This document shows, one piece after another, positions 1 through 9,663 of a DNA stretch of 64,000 nucleotides (within the stretch, counting starts at the first letter, position 1; each line of letters starts with the position of its first letter). The stretch comes from Streptomyces liangshanensis. GTDB taxonomy: Bacteria > Actinomycetota > Actinomycetes > Streptomycetales > Streptomycetaceae. Where the stretch lies: positions 5,248,001 through 5,312,000 of the forward strand of contig NZ_CP050177.1 of the NCBI RefSeq assembly GCF_011694815.1, written 5' to 3'. The notes under the pieces are model-generated. The model ran no database searches and was not told the origin of the DNA. It saw only the letters and a list, made by a program, of their open reading frames with translations. The translations under genes were made by a program, and so were the position numbers.

Positions 1-1137
1 GGCGATCAGCATGCGCTGGACCTCGCTCGTGCCCTCGCCGATCTCCAGGATCTTGGAGTCGCGCCACATGCGGGCCACCGGGTACTCGTTCATGAAGCCG
101 TACCCGCCGAAGATCTGCGTGGCATCCCGGGCGTTGTCGACGGCGACCGTCGAGGAGTAGAGCTTCGCCACCGCCGCCTCCTTCTTGAACGGCTCGCCCT
201 GCACCAGGCGGGACGCCGCGTCGCGCCAGCCGATCCGCGCCATGTGCGCGCGTGTCTCCATGTCCGCGATCTTGAACTGGATGGCCTGGTTGGCGCCGAT
301 CGGGCGCCCGAAGGCGTGGCGCTCCTTCGCGTACGTCACCGACTCGTCCACGCAGCCCTGCGCCAGGCCCGTCGCGAGGGCCGAGATCGCGATCCGGCCC
401 TCGTCGAGGATGCGGAGGAACTGCGCGTACCCCCGGCCCTCCTCGCCGAGCAGGTTCGCCACCGGGACCCGGACGTCCGCGAAGGACAGCTCGCGGGTGT
501 CGGACGCGTTCCACCCGACCTTGGAGTAGGGGGCGGCGACCGTGAAGCCGGGGGTGCCGGACGGGACGATGATCGAGGAGATCAGCGGGCGGCCGTCCTC
601 CTTGCGGCTGGTGACGGCCGTGACCGTGACCAGCCCGGTGATGTCCGTGCCGGAGTTGGTGATGAAGCACTTCGTGCCGTTGATCACCCACTCGTCGCCG
701 TCCCGGACGGCCGTGGTGCGCGTCCCGCCCGCGTCCGACCCGCAGTCGGGCTCGGTCAGGCCGAACGCGCCGAGCAGCTCGCCCGAGCACAGCCGCGGCA
801 GCCACTCCCGCTTCTGCTCGTCCGTGCCGAACCGGAAGACCGGCATCGCGCCGAGGGAGACGCCCGCCTCCAGGGTGATCGCCACGGAGGAGTCCACCCG
901 GGCCAGCTCCTCCAGGGCGATGCCGAGGGCGAGGTAGTCGCCGCCCATGCCGCCGTACTCCTCCGGGAAGGGCAGCCCGAACAGGCCCATGCGCCCCATC
1001 TCGCGGACGATCTCGTACGGGAACTCGTGCCGCTCGTAGAAGTCGCCGATCTTGGGCGCGACGACGTCGTGCGCGAACTGCTCGACGGTGCGGCGCAGTT
1101 CCTCGTGTTCGGCGGAGAGCCGGTGGTCCAGGGACAT
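1..1137 (-). CDS. Acyl-CoA dehydrogenase (isovaleryl/short branched-chain type), 3' end cut by window
   Basis: The visible ~379 residues begin MSLDHRLSAEHEELRRTVEQF and run through a complete acyl-CoA dehydrogenase fold: the FAD/substrate motif GAFGLTEPDCGSDAGG, a GTKCFITN segment, and the C-terminal helical domain with FGGYGFMNEYPVARMWRD and EIGEGTSEVQ. Only the last few residues lie beyond base 1. The family oxidises acyl-CoA thioesters to 2-enoyl-CoA and passes electrons to ETF. It is the last visible gene of a leftward operon with HMG-CoA lyase and both acyl-CoA carboxylase subunits, which fits leucine/isovalerate breakdown (isovaleryl-CoA dehydrogenase). Only 8 bases separate its ATG from the lyase stop. 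Family assignment is firm; substrate is inferred from context. Confidence 0.93.
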   Translation of the reverse strand, partial: MSLDHRLSAEHEELRRTVEQFAHDVVAPKIGDFYERHEFPYEIVREMGRMGLFGLPFPEEYGGMGGDYLALGIALEELARVDSSVAITLEAGVSLGAMPVFRFGTDEQKREWLPRLCSGELLGAFGLTEPDCGSDAGGTRTTAVRDGDEWVINGTKCFITNSGTDITGLVTVTAVTSRKEDGRPLISSIIVPSGTPGFTVAAPYSKVGWNASDTRELSFADVRVPVANLLGEEGRGYAQFLRILDEGRIAISALATGLAQGCVDESVTYAKERHAFGRPIGANQAIQFKIADMETRAHMARIGWRDAASRLVQGEPFKKEAAVAKLYSSTVAVDNARDATQIFGGYGFMNEYPVARMWRDSKILEIGEGTSEVQRMLIA

Positions 1138-1145
1138 CGGGGCAG

Positions 1146-2084
1146 TCACTCCTTGTGGGAGAGGGCGCGGACGGTACGGGAAGGGCTGGGGCGGCCCAGC
1201 CGTTCGGCCAGCCACACACTGGTGGCGGTGAGCCGGCCGAGATCGACGCCGGTTTCCACACCGAGGCCGTCGAGCATCCACACGAGGTCTTCGGTGGCGA
1301 GGTTTCCGGTGGCGCTCTTCGCGTACGGGCAGCCGCCCAGGCCGCCCGCCGAGGCGTCCACGGTGGTCACCCCGAGCTGGAGCGCGGCCAGGGTGTTCGA
1401 GAGCGCCTGGCCGTACGTGTCGTGGAAGTGCACCCCGATGGCGTCGGTCGGCACACCTTCCTCGTCGAGCTGGGCGAGGAGGGCCTGGACGTGGCCGGGC
1501 GTGGCGACGCCGATGGTGTCGCCGAGGCTCAGCTCGTCGCAGCCGAGGTCCATCAACGCCTTGGCCACGCGCACCACTTGGCGCACGGGGACGGGACCCT
1601 CCCAGGGGTCGCCGAAGCACATCGACAGATACCCGCGGACGTGGACCTTCTCCTCGCGGGCGCGGGCCACGACGGGGGCGAACATCGCCAGGGACTCGTC
1701 GACCGTGCGGTTGAGGTTGGCCCGGGCGAAGGATTCGGTGGCGCTGCCGAACACGGCGATCCGGCGGGCGCCGAGGGCGAGCGCGCGGTCGAGGCCGCGT
1801 TCGTTCGGTACGAGGACGGGGAGCGCGACGCCGTCGAGGTCGGCGAGCTGGGGGAACAGCTCCTCGGCGTCGGCCAGTTGGGGCACCCACTTGGGGTGCA
1901 CGAAGCTGGTGGCCTCGATGGTGGTCAGCCCGGCGTCGGCGAGGCGGTGGACGAACTCCGCCTTGAGCGCGGTCGGGACGACCGTCTTCTCGTTCTGGAG
2001 GCCGTCGCGCGCGCCGACCTCGTGGATCCGGACCCGGGCCGGCAACCCCGGCGCGGGAACGGCCATGGGCAGTCCTTCGGTCAT
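1146..2084 (-). CDS. hmgL: Hydroxymethylglutaryl-CoA lyase
   Basis: A 312-residue HMGL-like TIM barrel that cleaves HMG-CoA to acetyl-CoA and acetoacetate, the last step of leucine catabolism. Visible family features are [15 protein letters not shown] at the N terminus (substrate- and metal-binding RDGLQNE), [22 protein letters not shown] (metal-binding His pair) and the G-rich [15 protein letters not shown] loop carrying the catalytic Cys. The start at 2084 is chosen because its ATG overlaps the TGA of the upstream carboxylase gene (ATGA coupling). A second in-frame ATG at 2066 has an AAGGA six bases upstream and could also be used. Confidence 0.95.
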   Translation of the reverse strand: MTEGLPMAVPAPGLPARVRIHEVGARDGLQNEKTVVPTALKAEFVHRLADAGLTTIEATSFVHPKWVPQLADAEELFPQLADLDGVALPVLVPNERGLDRALALGARRIAVFGSATESFARANLNRTVDESLAMFAPVVARAREEKVHVRGYLSMCFGDPWEGPVPVRQVVRVAKALMDLGCDELSLGDTIGVATPGHVQALLAQLDEEGVPTDAIGVHFHDTYGQALSNTLAALQLGVTTVDASAGGLGGCPYAKSATGNLATEDLVWMLDGLGVETGVDLGRLTATSVWLAERLGRPSPSRTVRALSHKE

Positions 2085-4114
2085 GACTCCTCCTGCGGGG
2101 TGGCACCGGACGTCGGGACGGCGCCGGACGTCGAGGTGGCACCGGACGGGACCTCGGGCGGAGCGGCCTCCGGCGGCGTCACCACCGCCAGCACCTGGTC
2201 CATCGCGACCGTCGCCCCCGGCGTCACGTCCAGCTCGGTGACCGTGCCGTCGTGCGGGGCGGAGATGACGTGCTCCATCTTCATCGCCTCGACCACCAGG
2301 AGGCTCTGCCCCGTGGTGACCTCGTCCCCGACCGCCACCTTCACCACCGTGACCGTCCCGGGCATCGGCGCCGTGAGCGAGTGCGTCCCGCCCGCCCCGG
2401 CGGCGCCCAGGAGCGCGGCCGTGACGGGGTCGTGGTCCGTCACGTTCCAGCTGTCGCCGTCGCGCCCGAGCCACGTACCCGCCCGGTGGAAGGTGTGGGT
2501 CACGCTGTCGACGGTGACCGTGACCCGGTCCGGCTCCACCCGGAAGCGGTCCGCGGGGAGCGCCTCGTGCAGCGCCGGTTCGAGCCCGGCGACCCGCAGC
2601 GGATGGACGACCGGGGCCGGTGTGCCGCCCAGGCGCCAGCCGCTCGGTACGGAGAAGGGGTCCACCCATCCTCCGGACGCGGGCGGTTCCAGCCCGGCCT
2701 GGCGTACGGCGGCCGCCGCCGCGTACACCTCCGCAGGGACCCCGGCCGGCAGCAGGCCCGCCACCTCCCGCTCCACCAGGCCCGTGTCCAGGTCGCCCGC
2801 CACCACCGACGGGTGGGCCAACAGGCGCCTGAGGAAACCGGCGTTGGTCGTCACACCCAGCGTGACCGTGTCGGCGAGGGCCGCGCGCAGCCGCCGCAGG
2901 GCCGTGGCCCGGTCGGGGCCGTACGCGATGACCTTGGAGAGCATCGGGTCGTACGCGCTGCCGACGTCCGTGCCCTCGCTCAGCCCCGAGTCCGTGCGGA
3001 CGCCGTCGCCCGCCGGCTCGCGCAGCGACAGGACCGTACCCCCGGTGGGGAGGAAGCCGCGCGACGGGTCCTCGGCGCAGATACGGGCCTCCACCGCGTG
3101 CCCGGTGAGCGTGATGTCCTCCTGCGCGAAGGGCAGTGCCTCGCCGGCCGCGACCCGCAGTTGCCACTCCACCAGGTCCAGGCCCGTGACCAGCTCCGTC
3201 ACCGGGTGCTCGACCTGGAGGCGGGTGTTCATCTCCATGAAGAAGTACGACCCCGGGTCGCCGCCCGGCACGATGAACTCGACCGTGCCCGCGCCCGCGT
3301 ACCCGCACGAGCGGGCCGCCTGGACCGCCGCCTCGCCCATCGCCGCGCGCGTCCCCGCGTCCAGCAGGACCGAGGGCGCCTCCTCGATGACCTTCTGGTG
3401 GCGGCGCTGGAGCGAGCACTCGCGCTCGCCGAGATGGATCACGTTCCCGTGCCCGTCCGCGAGGACCTGGATCTCGATGTGGCGCGGGCGGTCCACCCAC
3501 CGCTCCACCAGCAGCGTGTCGTCCCCGAAGGACGAGCGGGCCTCGCGCCGCGCCGCCGCGATCTCCTCCGCCAGCGCGGCTTCCGCCCGCACCAGCCGCA
3601 TGCCCTTGCCGCCCCCGCCCGCCGAGGGCTTGAGCAGCACCGGCATGCCGATCTCAAGGGCGGCGGAGGCCAGCTCGTCGTCCGTCAGCCCGCTGCCCGA
3701 CGACCCCGGAACGACCGGGACGCCCGCCGCCCGTACCGTCTCCTTCGCCCGGATCTTGTCGCCCATCAGCGCGATCGCGTCGGCGGGCGGCCCGATGAAG
3801 ACCAGGCCCGCGGCCGTGCACGCCCGCGCGAACTCCGCGTTCTCCGCGAGGAAGCCGTATCCCGGGTGGACCGCCTGCGCGCCCGTGCGCGCCGCAGCCT
3901 CCAGCAGCCGGTCCACGGACAGGTAGCTCTCCGCGGCCGCGGCGGGGCCGATCCGGACGGCCGTGTCGGCCTCCCGCACATGCCGCGCGTCCGCGTCGGC
4001 GTCGCTGAACACCGCGACCGAGCGCACCCCGAGCCGGCGCAGCGTGCGGATGACGCGCACCGCGATCTCGCCGCGGTTGGCGATCAGAACCGTGTCGAAC
4101 ATTCCCACCCTCAC
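2081..4114 (-). CDS. accA1: Acyl-CoA carboxylase alpha subunit: biotin carboxylase plus biotin carrier domain (methylcrotonyl-CoA type)
   Basis: A 677-residue protein with an ATP-grasp biotin carboxylase in its N-terminal ~450 residues ([20 protein letters not shown] at the start, glycine loop [27 protein letters not shown]) and a biotinyl domain near the C terminus, where VVEAMKMEH carries the biotinylated lysine. It carboxylates biotin, which the beta subunit uses to carboxylate an acyl-CoA. The GTG at 4114 overlaps the beta-subunit stop (GTGA), giving MRVGMFDTV; the ATG at 4102 ([12 protein letters not shown]) is equally possible and matches the usual family N terminus. The C-terminal tail ([15 protein letters not shown]) is a low-complexity repeat. 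Confidence 0.95.
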   Translation of the reverse strand: MRVGMFDTVLIANRGEIAVRVIRTLRRLGVRSVAVFSDADADARHVREADTAVRIGPAAAAESYLSVDRLLEAAARTGAQAVHPGYGFLAENAEFARACTAAGLVFIGPPADAIALMGDKIRAKETVRAAGVPVVPGSSGSGLTDDELASAALEIGMPVLLKPSAGGGGKGMRLVRAEAALAEEIAAARREARSSFGDDTLLVERWVDRPRHIEIQVLADGHGNVIHLGERECSLQRRHQKVIEEAPSVLLDAGTRAAMGEAAVQAARSCGYAGAGTVEFIVPGGDPGSYFFMEMNTRLQVEHPVTELVTGLDLVEWQLRVAAGEALPFAQEDITLTGHAVEARICAEDPSRGFLPTGGTVLSLREPAGDGVRTDSGLSEGTDVGSAYDPMLSKVIAYGPDRATALRRLRAALADTVTLGVTTNAGFLRRLLAHPSVVAGDLDTGLVEREVAGLLPAGVPAEVYAAAAAVRQAGLEPPASGGWVDPFSVPSGWRLGGTPAPVVHPLRVAGLEPALHEALPADRFRVEPDRVTVTVDSVTHTFHRAGTWLGRDGDSWNVTDHDPVTAALLGAAGAGGTHSLTAPMPGTVTVVKVAVGDEVTTGQSLLVVEAMKMEHVISAPHDGTVTELDVTPGATVAMDQVLAVVTPPEAAPPEVPSGATSTSGAVPTSGATPQEES

Positions 4115-5727
4115 ATCCGGAAGACGCCGAAGCCGGGCTCACCCAGCGGGGCGTTGGCACACGCGGTCAGGGCAAGACCCACCACCTGGCGGGTCTCCAT
4201 CGGGTCGATCACGCCGTCGTCCCAGAGGCGGGCCGTCGCGTAGTAGGCGCTGCCCTGGGTCTCGTACTGGGCGCGGATCGGGTCCTTGAAGGCCTCCTCC
4301 TCGGCGGCCGGCCACTCCTCGCCGCGGCCCTCCAGCTGGTCGCGCTTGACTGTCGCCAGCACGGAGGCCGCCTGCTCGCCGCCCATCACGGAGATCTTGG
4401 CGTTGGGCCACATCCACAGGAAGCGGGGGGAGTACGCCCGGCCGCACATCGAGTAGTTGCCCGCCCCGTACGACCCGCCGACCACGACCGTCAGCTTCGG
4501 CACGCGGGTGCTCGCCACGGCCGTGACCATCTTCGCGCCGTGCTTGGCGATGCCGCCGGCCTCGTACGCCCGGCCGACCATGAACCCCGAGATGTTCTGG
4601 AGGAAGAGCAGCGGGATGCCGCGCTGGTCGCACAGCTCGATGAAGTGCGCGCCCTTCTGGGCCGATTCGGAGAAGAGGATGCCGTTGTTGGCGACGATCC
4701 CGACCGGATGCCCGTGGATCCGCGCGAAGCCCGTCACCAGCGTCGTACCGAACTCGGCCTTGAACTCCGCGAACCGCGAGCCGTCCGTGATCCGCGCGAT
4801 GACCTCGCGGACGTCGTAGGGCGTACGGGAGTCGACCGGCACCGCGCCGTACAGCCCCGCCGGGTCCACCTTGGGCTCCTCGACCGGCTCGACGTCCCAG
4901 GGGAACGCGCCGCGCGCGGGGAGCGTCGAGACGATCGTCCTGACGATGCGCAGCGCGTGCGCGTCGTCCTCCGCGAGATGGTCCGTGACCCCCGACGTAC
5001 GGGAATGGACCTCGCCGCCGCCCAGCTCCTCGGCCGTCACGACCTCGCCCGTCGCCGCCTTCACCAGCGGGGGGCCGCCGAGGAAGATCGTGCCCTGGCC
5101 GCGGACGATGACCGCCTCGTCGCTCATCGCCGGTACGTACGCCCCGCCGGCCGTGCACGAGCCGAGCACGGCGGCGATCTGCGGGATCCCCGCGGCGGAC
5201 ATCCGCGCCTGGTTGTAGAAGATCCGCCCGAAGTGGTCCCGGTCGGGGAAGACCTCGTCCTGCATCGGGAGGAAGGCGCCGCCCGAATCCACCAGGTACA
5301 GGCACGGCAGCCGGTTCTCGAGCGCGATCTCCTGGGCGCGCAGGTGCTTCTTCACCGTCATCGGGTAGTACGTGCCGCCCTTGACCGTGGCGTCGTTGGC
5401 GACGATCACCGCCTCACGGCCGCTGACCCGCCCGATCCCGGCGATCACCCCGGCGGCCGGCGCCGCGCCCCCGTACATCCCCTCCGCCGCCAGCGGCGCC
5501 AGCTCCAGGAAGGGTGAACCGGGGTCCAGCAGCGTGTCCACGCGGTCGCGCGGCAGCAGCTTGCCGCGCGCCGTGTGCCGCGCGCGGGCCTTCTCGCCGC
5601 CGCCGAGCCGGGCCGCCGCCAGCCGGGCGCGCAGGCCGTCGGCCAGCTCTTCGTGGGCGCTCTCGTTGGCCCGCCAGGCCTCGGCGGACGGATCCGCCGT
5701 GCTCGCCAGCACAGGTGCCTGCCGCAT
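4111..5727 (-). CDS. accD1: Acyl-CoA carboxylase beta subunit (carboxyltransferase, methylcrotonyl-CoA type)
   Basis: A 538-residue biotin-dependent carboxyltransferase with two crotonase-like halves. [35 protein letters not shown] and [16 protein letters not shown] are close to methylcrotonyl-CoA carboxylase beta subunits rather than to propionyl-CoA carboxylase, and the adjacent HMG-CoA lyase supports a leucine-pathway role. It is the first gene of the leftward operon accD-accA-hmgL-acyl-CoA dehydrogenase. Its promoter lies in the 88-bp divergent gap shared with the TetR gene, which holds two tandem operators. The same order (accD1A1-hmgL-fadE4) is, as I recall, the AccR target operon described in S. 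avermitilis. Confidence 0.95.
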   Translation of the reverse strand: MRQAPVLASTADPSAEAWRANESAHEELADGLRARLAAARLGGGEKARARHTARGKLLPRDRVDTLLDPGSPFLELAPLAAEGMYGGAAPAAGVIAGIGRVSGREAVIVANDATVKGGTYYPMTVKKHLRAQEIALENRLPCLYLVDSGGAFLPMQDEVFPDRDHFGRIFYNQARMSAAGIPQIAAVLGSCTAGGAYVPAMSDEAVIVRGQGTIFLGGPPLVKAATGEVVTAEELGGGEVHSRTSGVTDHLAEDDAHALRIVRTIVSTLPARGAFPWDVEPVEEPKVDPAGLYGAVPVDSRTPYDVREVIARITDGSRFAEFKAEFGTTLVTGFARIHGHPVGIVANNGILFSESAQKGAHFIELCDQRGIPLLFLQNISGFMVGRAYEAGGIAKHGAKMVTAVASTRVPKLTVVVGGSYGAGNYSMCGRAYSPRFLWMWPNAKISVMGGEQAASVLATVKRDQLEGRGEEWPAAEEEAFKDPIRAQYETQGSAYYATARLWDDGVIDPMETRQVVGLALTACANAPLGEPGFGVFRM

Positions 5728-5748
5728 CGCTCGTAGCTCCCTCGCTGG

Positions 5749-5764
5749 GTTAGTGAGCGTTAAC
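5749..5764. promoter_or_regulatory. TetR (AccR-type) operator 1
   Basis: The 16-bp near-palindrome GTTAGTGAGCGTTAAC lies in the gap between the divergent carboxylase operon and TetR gene. It fits the pattern GTTAA-N6-TTAAC with one mismatch. From memory, that is the motif reported for AccR, a TetR repressor of short-chain acyl-CoA metabolism in S. avermitilis. Confidence 0.75.
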
Positions 5765-5776
5765 GTTTTCGTCCAG

Positions 5777-5792
5777 GTTAACGACCGCTAAC
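5777..5792. promoter_or_regulatory. TetR (AccR-type) operator 2
   Basis: A second 16-bp near-palindrome, GTTAACGACCGCTAAC, again one mismatch from GTTAA-N6-TTAAC and centred 28 bp from the first. It lies nearer the TetR start codon (24 bp upstream), so the two sites could control the two divergent promoters separately or bind two dimers on nearly the same DNA face. Confidence 0.75.
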
Positions 5793-5815
5793 ACGTCTGT
5801 CTAGAATGATTTCCC

Positions 5816-6514
5816 ATGAGCACCAGGACCGCGGCCCCGACCCGCCGCGAGCAGATCCTCAAAGAGGCGGCCCGCCTCTTCGCCGAGCGTGGGTTCCACG
5901 GCGTCGGCGTGGACGAGATAGGGGCCGCCGTCGGCATCAGCGGACCGGGCCTGTACCGCCATTTCGCGGGCAAGGACGCCATGCTCGCCGAGCTGCTGGT
6001 CGGCATCAGCGGCCGGCTGCTGGAGGGCGGCAGGCAGCGGGTACGGGGCGCGGGGGCCGCCACCGGGCCGCTCGGGGCGCCCGGCGTGACACCCGTGCCC
6101 GCCGACCCCGCCGCCGTCCTGGCCTCGCTGATCGACGGCCACATCGACTTCGCCCTCGACGACCGCCCGCTGATCACCCTCCACGACCGCGAGCTGGACC
6201 GCCTCAGGGACAGCGACCGCAAGCTGGTGCGCCAGCTCCAGCGCCAGTACGTGGAGCTGTGGGTCGGAGTCGTACGGGAAGTCCACCCCGACGTCCCGGA
6301 GGCCCAGGCGCGCGGCGCCGTCCACGCCGTCTTCGGCCTGCTGAACTCCACCCCGCACCTCGGCTCGTACGGGACAGGCCTGCCGGGCCGCGCGGCGATG
6401 GAATCGCTGCTGCGCCGCCTGGCCCACGGCGCCTTCGCCGCGCTGGGCGAACCGGACGGCGACCTGTCCGACCTGTCCAGGAACCGGGACGAGGGGCACA
6501 GCCCGTACACCTGA
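5816..6514 (+). CDS. accR: TetR/AcrR-family repressor of the adjacent acyl-CoA carboxylase operon (AccR-like)
   Basis: A 232-residue TetR-family protein. The N-terminal HTH domain covers roughly residues 8-60: REQILKEAARLFAERGFHGV, then a recognition helix in the GISGPGLYRHFAGKDAML segment. The rest is the helical ligand-binding/dimer domain. It is divergent from the accD1A1-hmgL operon, and two 16-bp operators lie between them, so autoregulation and repression of the operon are likely. In the AccR system described from S. avermitilis the ligands are short-chain acyl-CoAs; that identity is inferred here from gene order and operator sequence. Translation starts at the ATG at 5816, with little Shine-Dalgarno sequence. 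Confidence 0.85.
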   Translation: MSTRTAAPTRREQILKEAARLFAERGFHGVGVDEIGAAVGISGPGLYRHFAGKDAMLAELLVGISGRLLEGGRQRVRGAGAATGPLGAPGVTPVPADPAAVLASLIDGHIDFALDDRPLITLHDRELDRLRDSDRKLVRQLQRQYVELWVGVVREVHPDVPEAQARGAVHAVFGLLNSTPHLGSYGTGLPGRAAMESLLRRLAHGAFAALGEPDGDLSDLSRNRDEGHSPYT

Positions 6515-6529
6515 CGGCACAATGGGCTT

Positions 6530-7309
6530 ATGCCGATACCGAGCCGCGCCGCCCTTGTCGACCACCTCGTCCGCACCCGGATCGCGGGAGACGTCGCCAC
6601 GCCCCGCGACAACAACCTCTCGCACTACCGCAAGCTCGCCAACGGTGACCGCCACTACTGGCTCGGGCTGGAGCTGGGGGACCGCTGGACCGACGAGCAG
6701 GACGTGCTCGCCGTGATGGCCGAGCGGTGCGGCGTCAGCGACGACCCGGAGCACCGGGCGGGACAGGACACCATCGACCCCGAGCTGACCGTCGACGCCC
6801 TGGAGCGGATGGCGGCGCGCCTGCGCAAGGCGGCCTCGGGCCGGGAGAGCGTCCTCTTCGCCACCGGCCACCCCGGCGGCCTGCTGGACGTCCACCGGCA
6901 GACGGCCGACGCGCTGCGCGGCGCGGGGTGCGAGATCGTACGGATCCCCGGCGGCCTGACCGCCGACGAGGGCATGGTCTTCCAGTTCGCCGACGTGGCC
7001 GTGCTGGAGCGCGGCGCGACCCTGTGGCACACCCACTCGCCCGAGCCGATGCGGGCGATCCTGGACGGCCTGGAGCGCGAGGGGCGTCCGCTGCCGGACC
7101 TGGTCCTCGCGGACCACGGCTGGGCGGGGTGCGCGGGCCAGCGCGGGCTGGACTCGATCGGGTACGCGGACTGCAACGACCCGGCGCTGTTCATCGGCGA
7201 GGCCGAGGGCACGCTCCAGGTGACCGTCCCGCTGGACGACCACGTGACGGACCCGCGCTTCTACGACCCGATGACGGCGTACCTGCTCAACGAGGCCGGC
7301 CTGATCTGA
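6530..7309 (+). CDS. Conserved actinobacterial phosphatase-like protein
   Basis: A 259-residue cytosolic protein beginning MPIPSRAALVDHLVRTRIAG. It starts 15 bp after the TetR stop and may be co-transcribed with it. Visible segments include a FATGHPGGLLDVHRQTADAL loop, a TLWHTHSPEPM segment and DLVLADHGWAGCAGQRGLDSIGYADCND near the C terminus; the His- and Asp-rich loops suggest a metal- or phosphate-binding active site. Proteins of this kind are, as I recall, annotated simply as phosphatase in Streptomyces genomes. Substrate is unknown and the enzymatic call is by memory of the family, not by a diagnostic motif. Confidence 0.6.
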   Translation: MPIPSRAALVDHLVRTRIAGDVATPRDNNLSHYRKLANGDRHYWLGLELGDRWTDEQDVLAVMAERCGVSDDPEHRAGQDTIDPELTVDALERMAARLRKAASGRESVLFATGHPGGLLDVHRQTADALRGAGCEIVRIPGGLTADEGMVFQFADVAVLERGATLWHTHSPEPMRAILDGLEREGRPLPDLVLADHGWAGCAGQRGLDSIGYADCNDPALFIGEAEGTLQVTVPLDDHVTDPRFYDPMTAYLLNEAGLI

Positions 7310-7356
7310 GCCGGGGGAGGGGCGCCGGGCGCGGTCCTCCTCAGGAAGACGCGCGC

Positions 7357-8241
7357 TCAGTCACGCGGCGTGCGGATCAGGCCCTCCTGGATCACCGAGA
7401 TCGCCAGGGCGCCGTCGCGGGTGTAGATCCGGGCCTGCCCCAGCCCCCGGCCGCCGGACGACGACGGCGACTCCTGGTCGTACAGCAGCCACTCGTCCGC
7501 GCGGAACGGGCGGTGGAACCACATCGCGTGGTCCAGGCTCGCGCCCACCACGTCCCCGACCGCCCAGCCGCCCCGCCCGTGGGCCAGCAGGATCGAGTCG
7601 AGCAGGGTCATGTCGGAGACGTACGTGGCCAGGCAGACGTGCAGCAGCGGGTCGTCGGAGAGCTTCCCGGCCGTACGGAACCACACCTGCGAGCGCGGCT
7701 CGCGCGGGGCGCCCACGGAGCCGTACGGAGGCGCGTCCACGTACCGCAGGTCGACCGCCCCCCGCGCCACCAGCAGCCGGTCCACGACGCTCGGGTCGAC
7801 GAACCGGTCCGCGTACCGCGGCAGCATCTCGGCGGCCGTCGGGAGCGTCTCCGGGTCCGGCGCGTCCGGCATCCGCGCCTGGTGCTCCAAGCCCTCCTCG
7901 GCCAGCTGGAAGGAGGCCGAGAGGTGGAAGATCGGCTGCCCGTGCTGGACGGCGACGACCCGGCGCGTGGTGAAGGAGCGCCCGTCCCTGATGCGGTCGA
8001 CGTTGTAGACGATAGGCGCGCCGGGGTCGCCGGGGCGCAGGAAGTACGCGTGCAGGGAGTGGGCGCCGCGGTCCTCGGGGACGGTACGGCCCGCCGCCAC
8101 CAGCGCCTGGGCGGCCACCTGGCCGCCGAAGACGCGGGGGACGACGGCCGACCGGCTCACCCCGCGGAAGATGTCCCGCTCGATCCGCTCCAGGTCGAGC
8201 AGATCGAGCAGGTCCTCCAGAGCGCCGGGCTCCTCACTCAT
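7357..8241 (-). CDS. tesB: Acyl-CoA thioesterase II
   Basis: A 294-residue double-hotdog thioesterase that hydrolyses acyl-CoA to free acid and CoA. The N-terminal hotdog shows VFGGQVAAQALVAAGRTV and HSLHAYFLRPGDP. The C-terminal hotdog holds SDMTLLDSILLAHG, whose Asp matches the catalytic Asp of E. coli TesB, and VIQEGLIR with the conserved Gln. The length is normal for the family. It lies 31 bp downstream of an acyl-CoA dehydrogenase on the same strand, so the pair probably forms an operon. AGGAC seven bases before the ATG at 8241 supports that start. Confidence 0.93.
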   Translation of the reverse strand: MSEEPGALEDLLDLLDLERIERDIFRGVSRSAVVPRVFGGQVAAQALVAAGRTVPEDRGAHSLHAYFLRPGDPGAPIVYNVDRIRDGRSFTTRRVVAVQHGQPIFHLSASFQLAEEGLEHQARMPDAPDPETLPTAAEMLPRYADRFVDPSVVDRLLVARGAVDLRYVDAPPYGSVGAPREPRSQVWFRTAGKLSDDPLLHVCLATYVSDMTLLDSILLAHGRGGWAVGDVVGASLDHAMWFHRPFRADEWLLYDQESPSSSGGRGLGQARIYTRDGALAISVIQEGLIRTPRD

Positions 8242-8272
8242 GGGACGTGTCCTGGGGACTCATGAGCCCTCT

Positions 8273-9496
8273 CTACAGACCCATCGACTTCGCGATGATC
8301 ATCTTCATGACCTCGCTGGTGCCGCCGTAGATGCGGTTCACCCGGTTGTCGGCGTAGAGCCGGGCGATCGGGTACTCGTTCATGTACCCGTAGCCGCCGT
8401 GCAGCTGGAGGCACTTGTCGATCACGCGGTGGGCGACCTCGGTGGTGAAGAGCTTCGCCGACGCGGCCTCGGCGGCCGTCAGCTCGCCCAGGTCGTGGGC
8501 CTCCAGCGCGCGGTCGACGACGGCCTCCGCCGCGTCCACCTCGGCCTTGCAGGCGGCCAGTTCGAACTTGGTGTTCTGGAAGGACGCGACGGTCTTGCCG
8601 AACACGGTCCTGTCCTGGACGTACAACTGGGCGAACCGCACGGCCGCGGCGGCCTGCGCGTACGCGCCCACGGCGATGCCCAGGCGCTCCTGCGGGAGGT
8701 TCTGGCCGAGGTAGGAGAAGCCCTTGTTCTCCTCGCCGAGCAGGTCGTCCACCGGCACCTTGACGTCCGTGAAGGACAGTTCGGCGGTGTCGGACGTCCT
8801 CAGGCCCAGCTTGTCGAGCTTGCGGCCGACCGCGTACCCCTCCGACTTGGTGTCCACGACCAGCAGCGAGATGCCGAAGCGGCGGTCCTCGGGCGTCGCG
8901 GGGGCGGTACGGGCGCAGACGATGACCCGGTCGGCGTGCACGCCGCCGGTGATGAACGTCTTCGCGCCGTTGAGGACGTAGTGCGAGCCGTCCTCGGAGA
9001 GCCGGGCGGTCGTCTTCATGCCGGCCAGGTCGGAGCCCGTGCCCGGCTCGGTCATGGCGATCGCGTACATCGTCCGGCCGCTGACGAAGTCGGGCAGCCA
9101 GCGCTTCTTCTGCTCGTCGGTCGCGTACGCCTTCAAGTACGGCAGGCAGAGCGCGACATGGACGCCGGAGCCGCCGAAGGACACACCCGCGCGGGCGCAC
9201 TCCTCGGAGATGACGGCCTGGAACTTGAACGACTCCTCGCCCGCGCCGCCGTACTCCTCGGGGACCTCGATCCCGAAGATGCCCAGCTCGCCGAGCTTGT
9301 AGTAGAAGTCGCGGGGAGCCTGGCCCGCCGCCAGCCACTCGTCGTGGACGGGAACGACCTCGGCCTCGACGAAGGCGCGGATGGTCTCCCGGAACGCCTC
9401 GTGGTCCTCGTTGTACACGGTACGGCGCACGGCGGGCCCTCCCTCTGCGGCTGCCGCCCCTCGGCGCGGCCCCGACTCAATTCCCTGAGCGCTCAT
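8273..9496 (-). CDS. Acyl-CoA dehydrogenase
   Basis: An acyl-CoA dehydrogenase of about 407 residues with AIAMTEPGTGSDLAGM (FAD/substrate loop), ITGGVHADRVIVCART, the catalytic-base region, and LQLHGGYGYMNEYPIARLYAD followed by YGGTSEVMKMIIAKSMGL. It is distinct from the dehydrogenase at the left edge and resembles the medium/long-chain FadE group. The ATG at 9496 has AGGA seven bases upstream. An in-frame GTG at 9430 (MRRTVYNEDHEAFRE) has a stronger GGGAGGG six bases upstream and gives what I recall as the usual family N terminus, so the first 22 low-complexity residues may not be translated. It probably forms an operon with tesB. Confidence 0.93.
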   Translation of the reverse strand: MSAQGIESGPRRGAAAAEGGPAVRRTVYNEDHEAFRETIRAFVEAEVVPVHDEWLAAGQAPRDFYYKLGELGIFGIEVPEEYGGAGEESFKFQAVISEECARAGVSFGGSGVHVALCLPYLKAYATDEQKKRWLPDFVSGRTMYAIAMTEPGTGSDLAGMKTTARLSEDGSHYVLNGAKTFITGGVHADRVIVCARTAPATPEDRRFGISLLVVDTKSEGYAVGRKLDKLGLRTSDTAELSFTDVKVPVDDLLGEENKGFSYLGQNLPQERLGIAVGAYAQAAAAVRFAQLYVQDRTVFGKTVASFQNTKFELAACKAEVDAAEAVVDRALEAHDLGELTAAEAASAKLFTTEVAHRVIDKCLQLHGGYGYMNEYPIARLYADNRVNRIYGGTSEVMKMIIAKSMGL

Positions 9497-9504
9497 GTCC
9501 GTTC

Positions 9505-9517
9505 CTAAGCGCTTGCT
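9505..9517. promoter_or_regulatory. Candidate TetR-type operator at the acyl-CoA dehydrogenase start
   Basis: CTAAGCGCTTGCT has the perfect 8-bp palindromic core AAGCGCTT and an outer AGC arm on one side only. It lies 9 bp upstream of the acyl-CoA dehydrogenase ATG at 9496. Such AGCAAGCGCTTGCT-like dyads are common TetR-family sites in front of fatty-acid genes; the cognate regulator is not identifiable from this window. Confidence 0.4.
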
Positions 9518-9663
9518 CAATTTAAGTTACCGGGGGGTTCGCGAGGGTGTCCAGGGCGGTCGGGCGCAACGCGCTCCGGGCCCGCGTGAGCCGTGTCACC
9601 ACCCGGCCTGCTTAAGTGGGTGATAGGAGACATTCCACATCAGAGCGACCGAAAAGGACGTCC

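Noticed and set aside
1155..3926. Very long open frame on the plus strand opposite the lyase and carboxylase genes
   Set aside because: It is the antisense shadow of two well-supported genes; GC-rich codon bias keeps opposite frames open, and its translation is low-complexity Arg/Gly/Ala with no family match.
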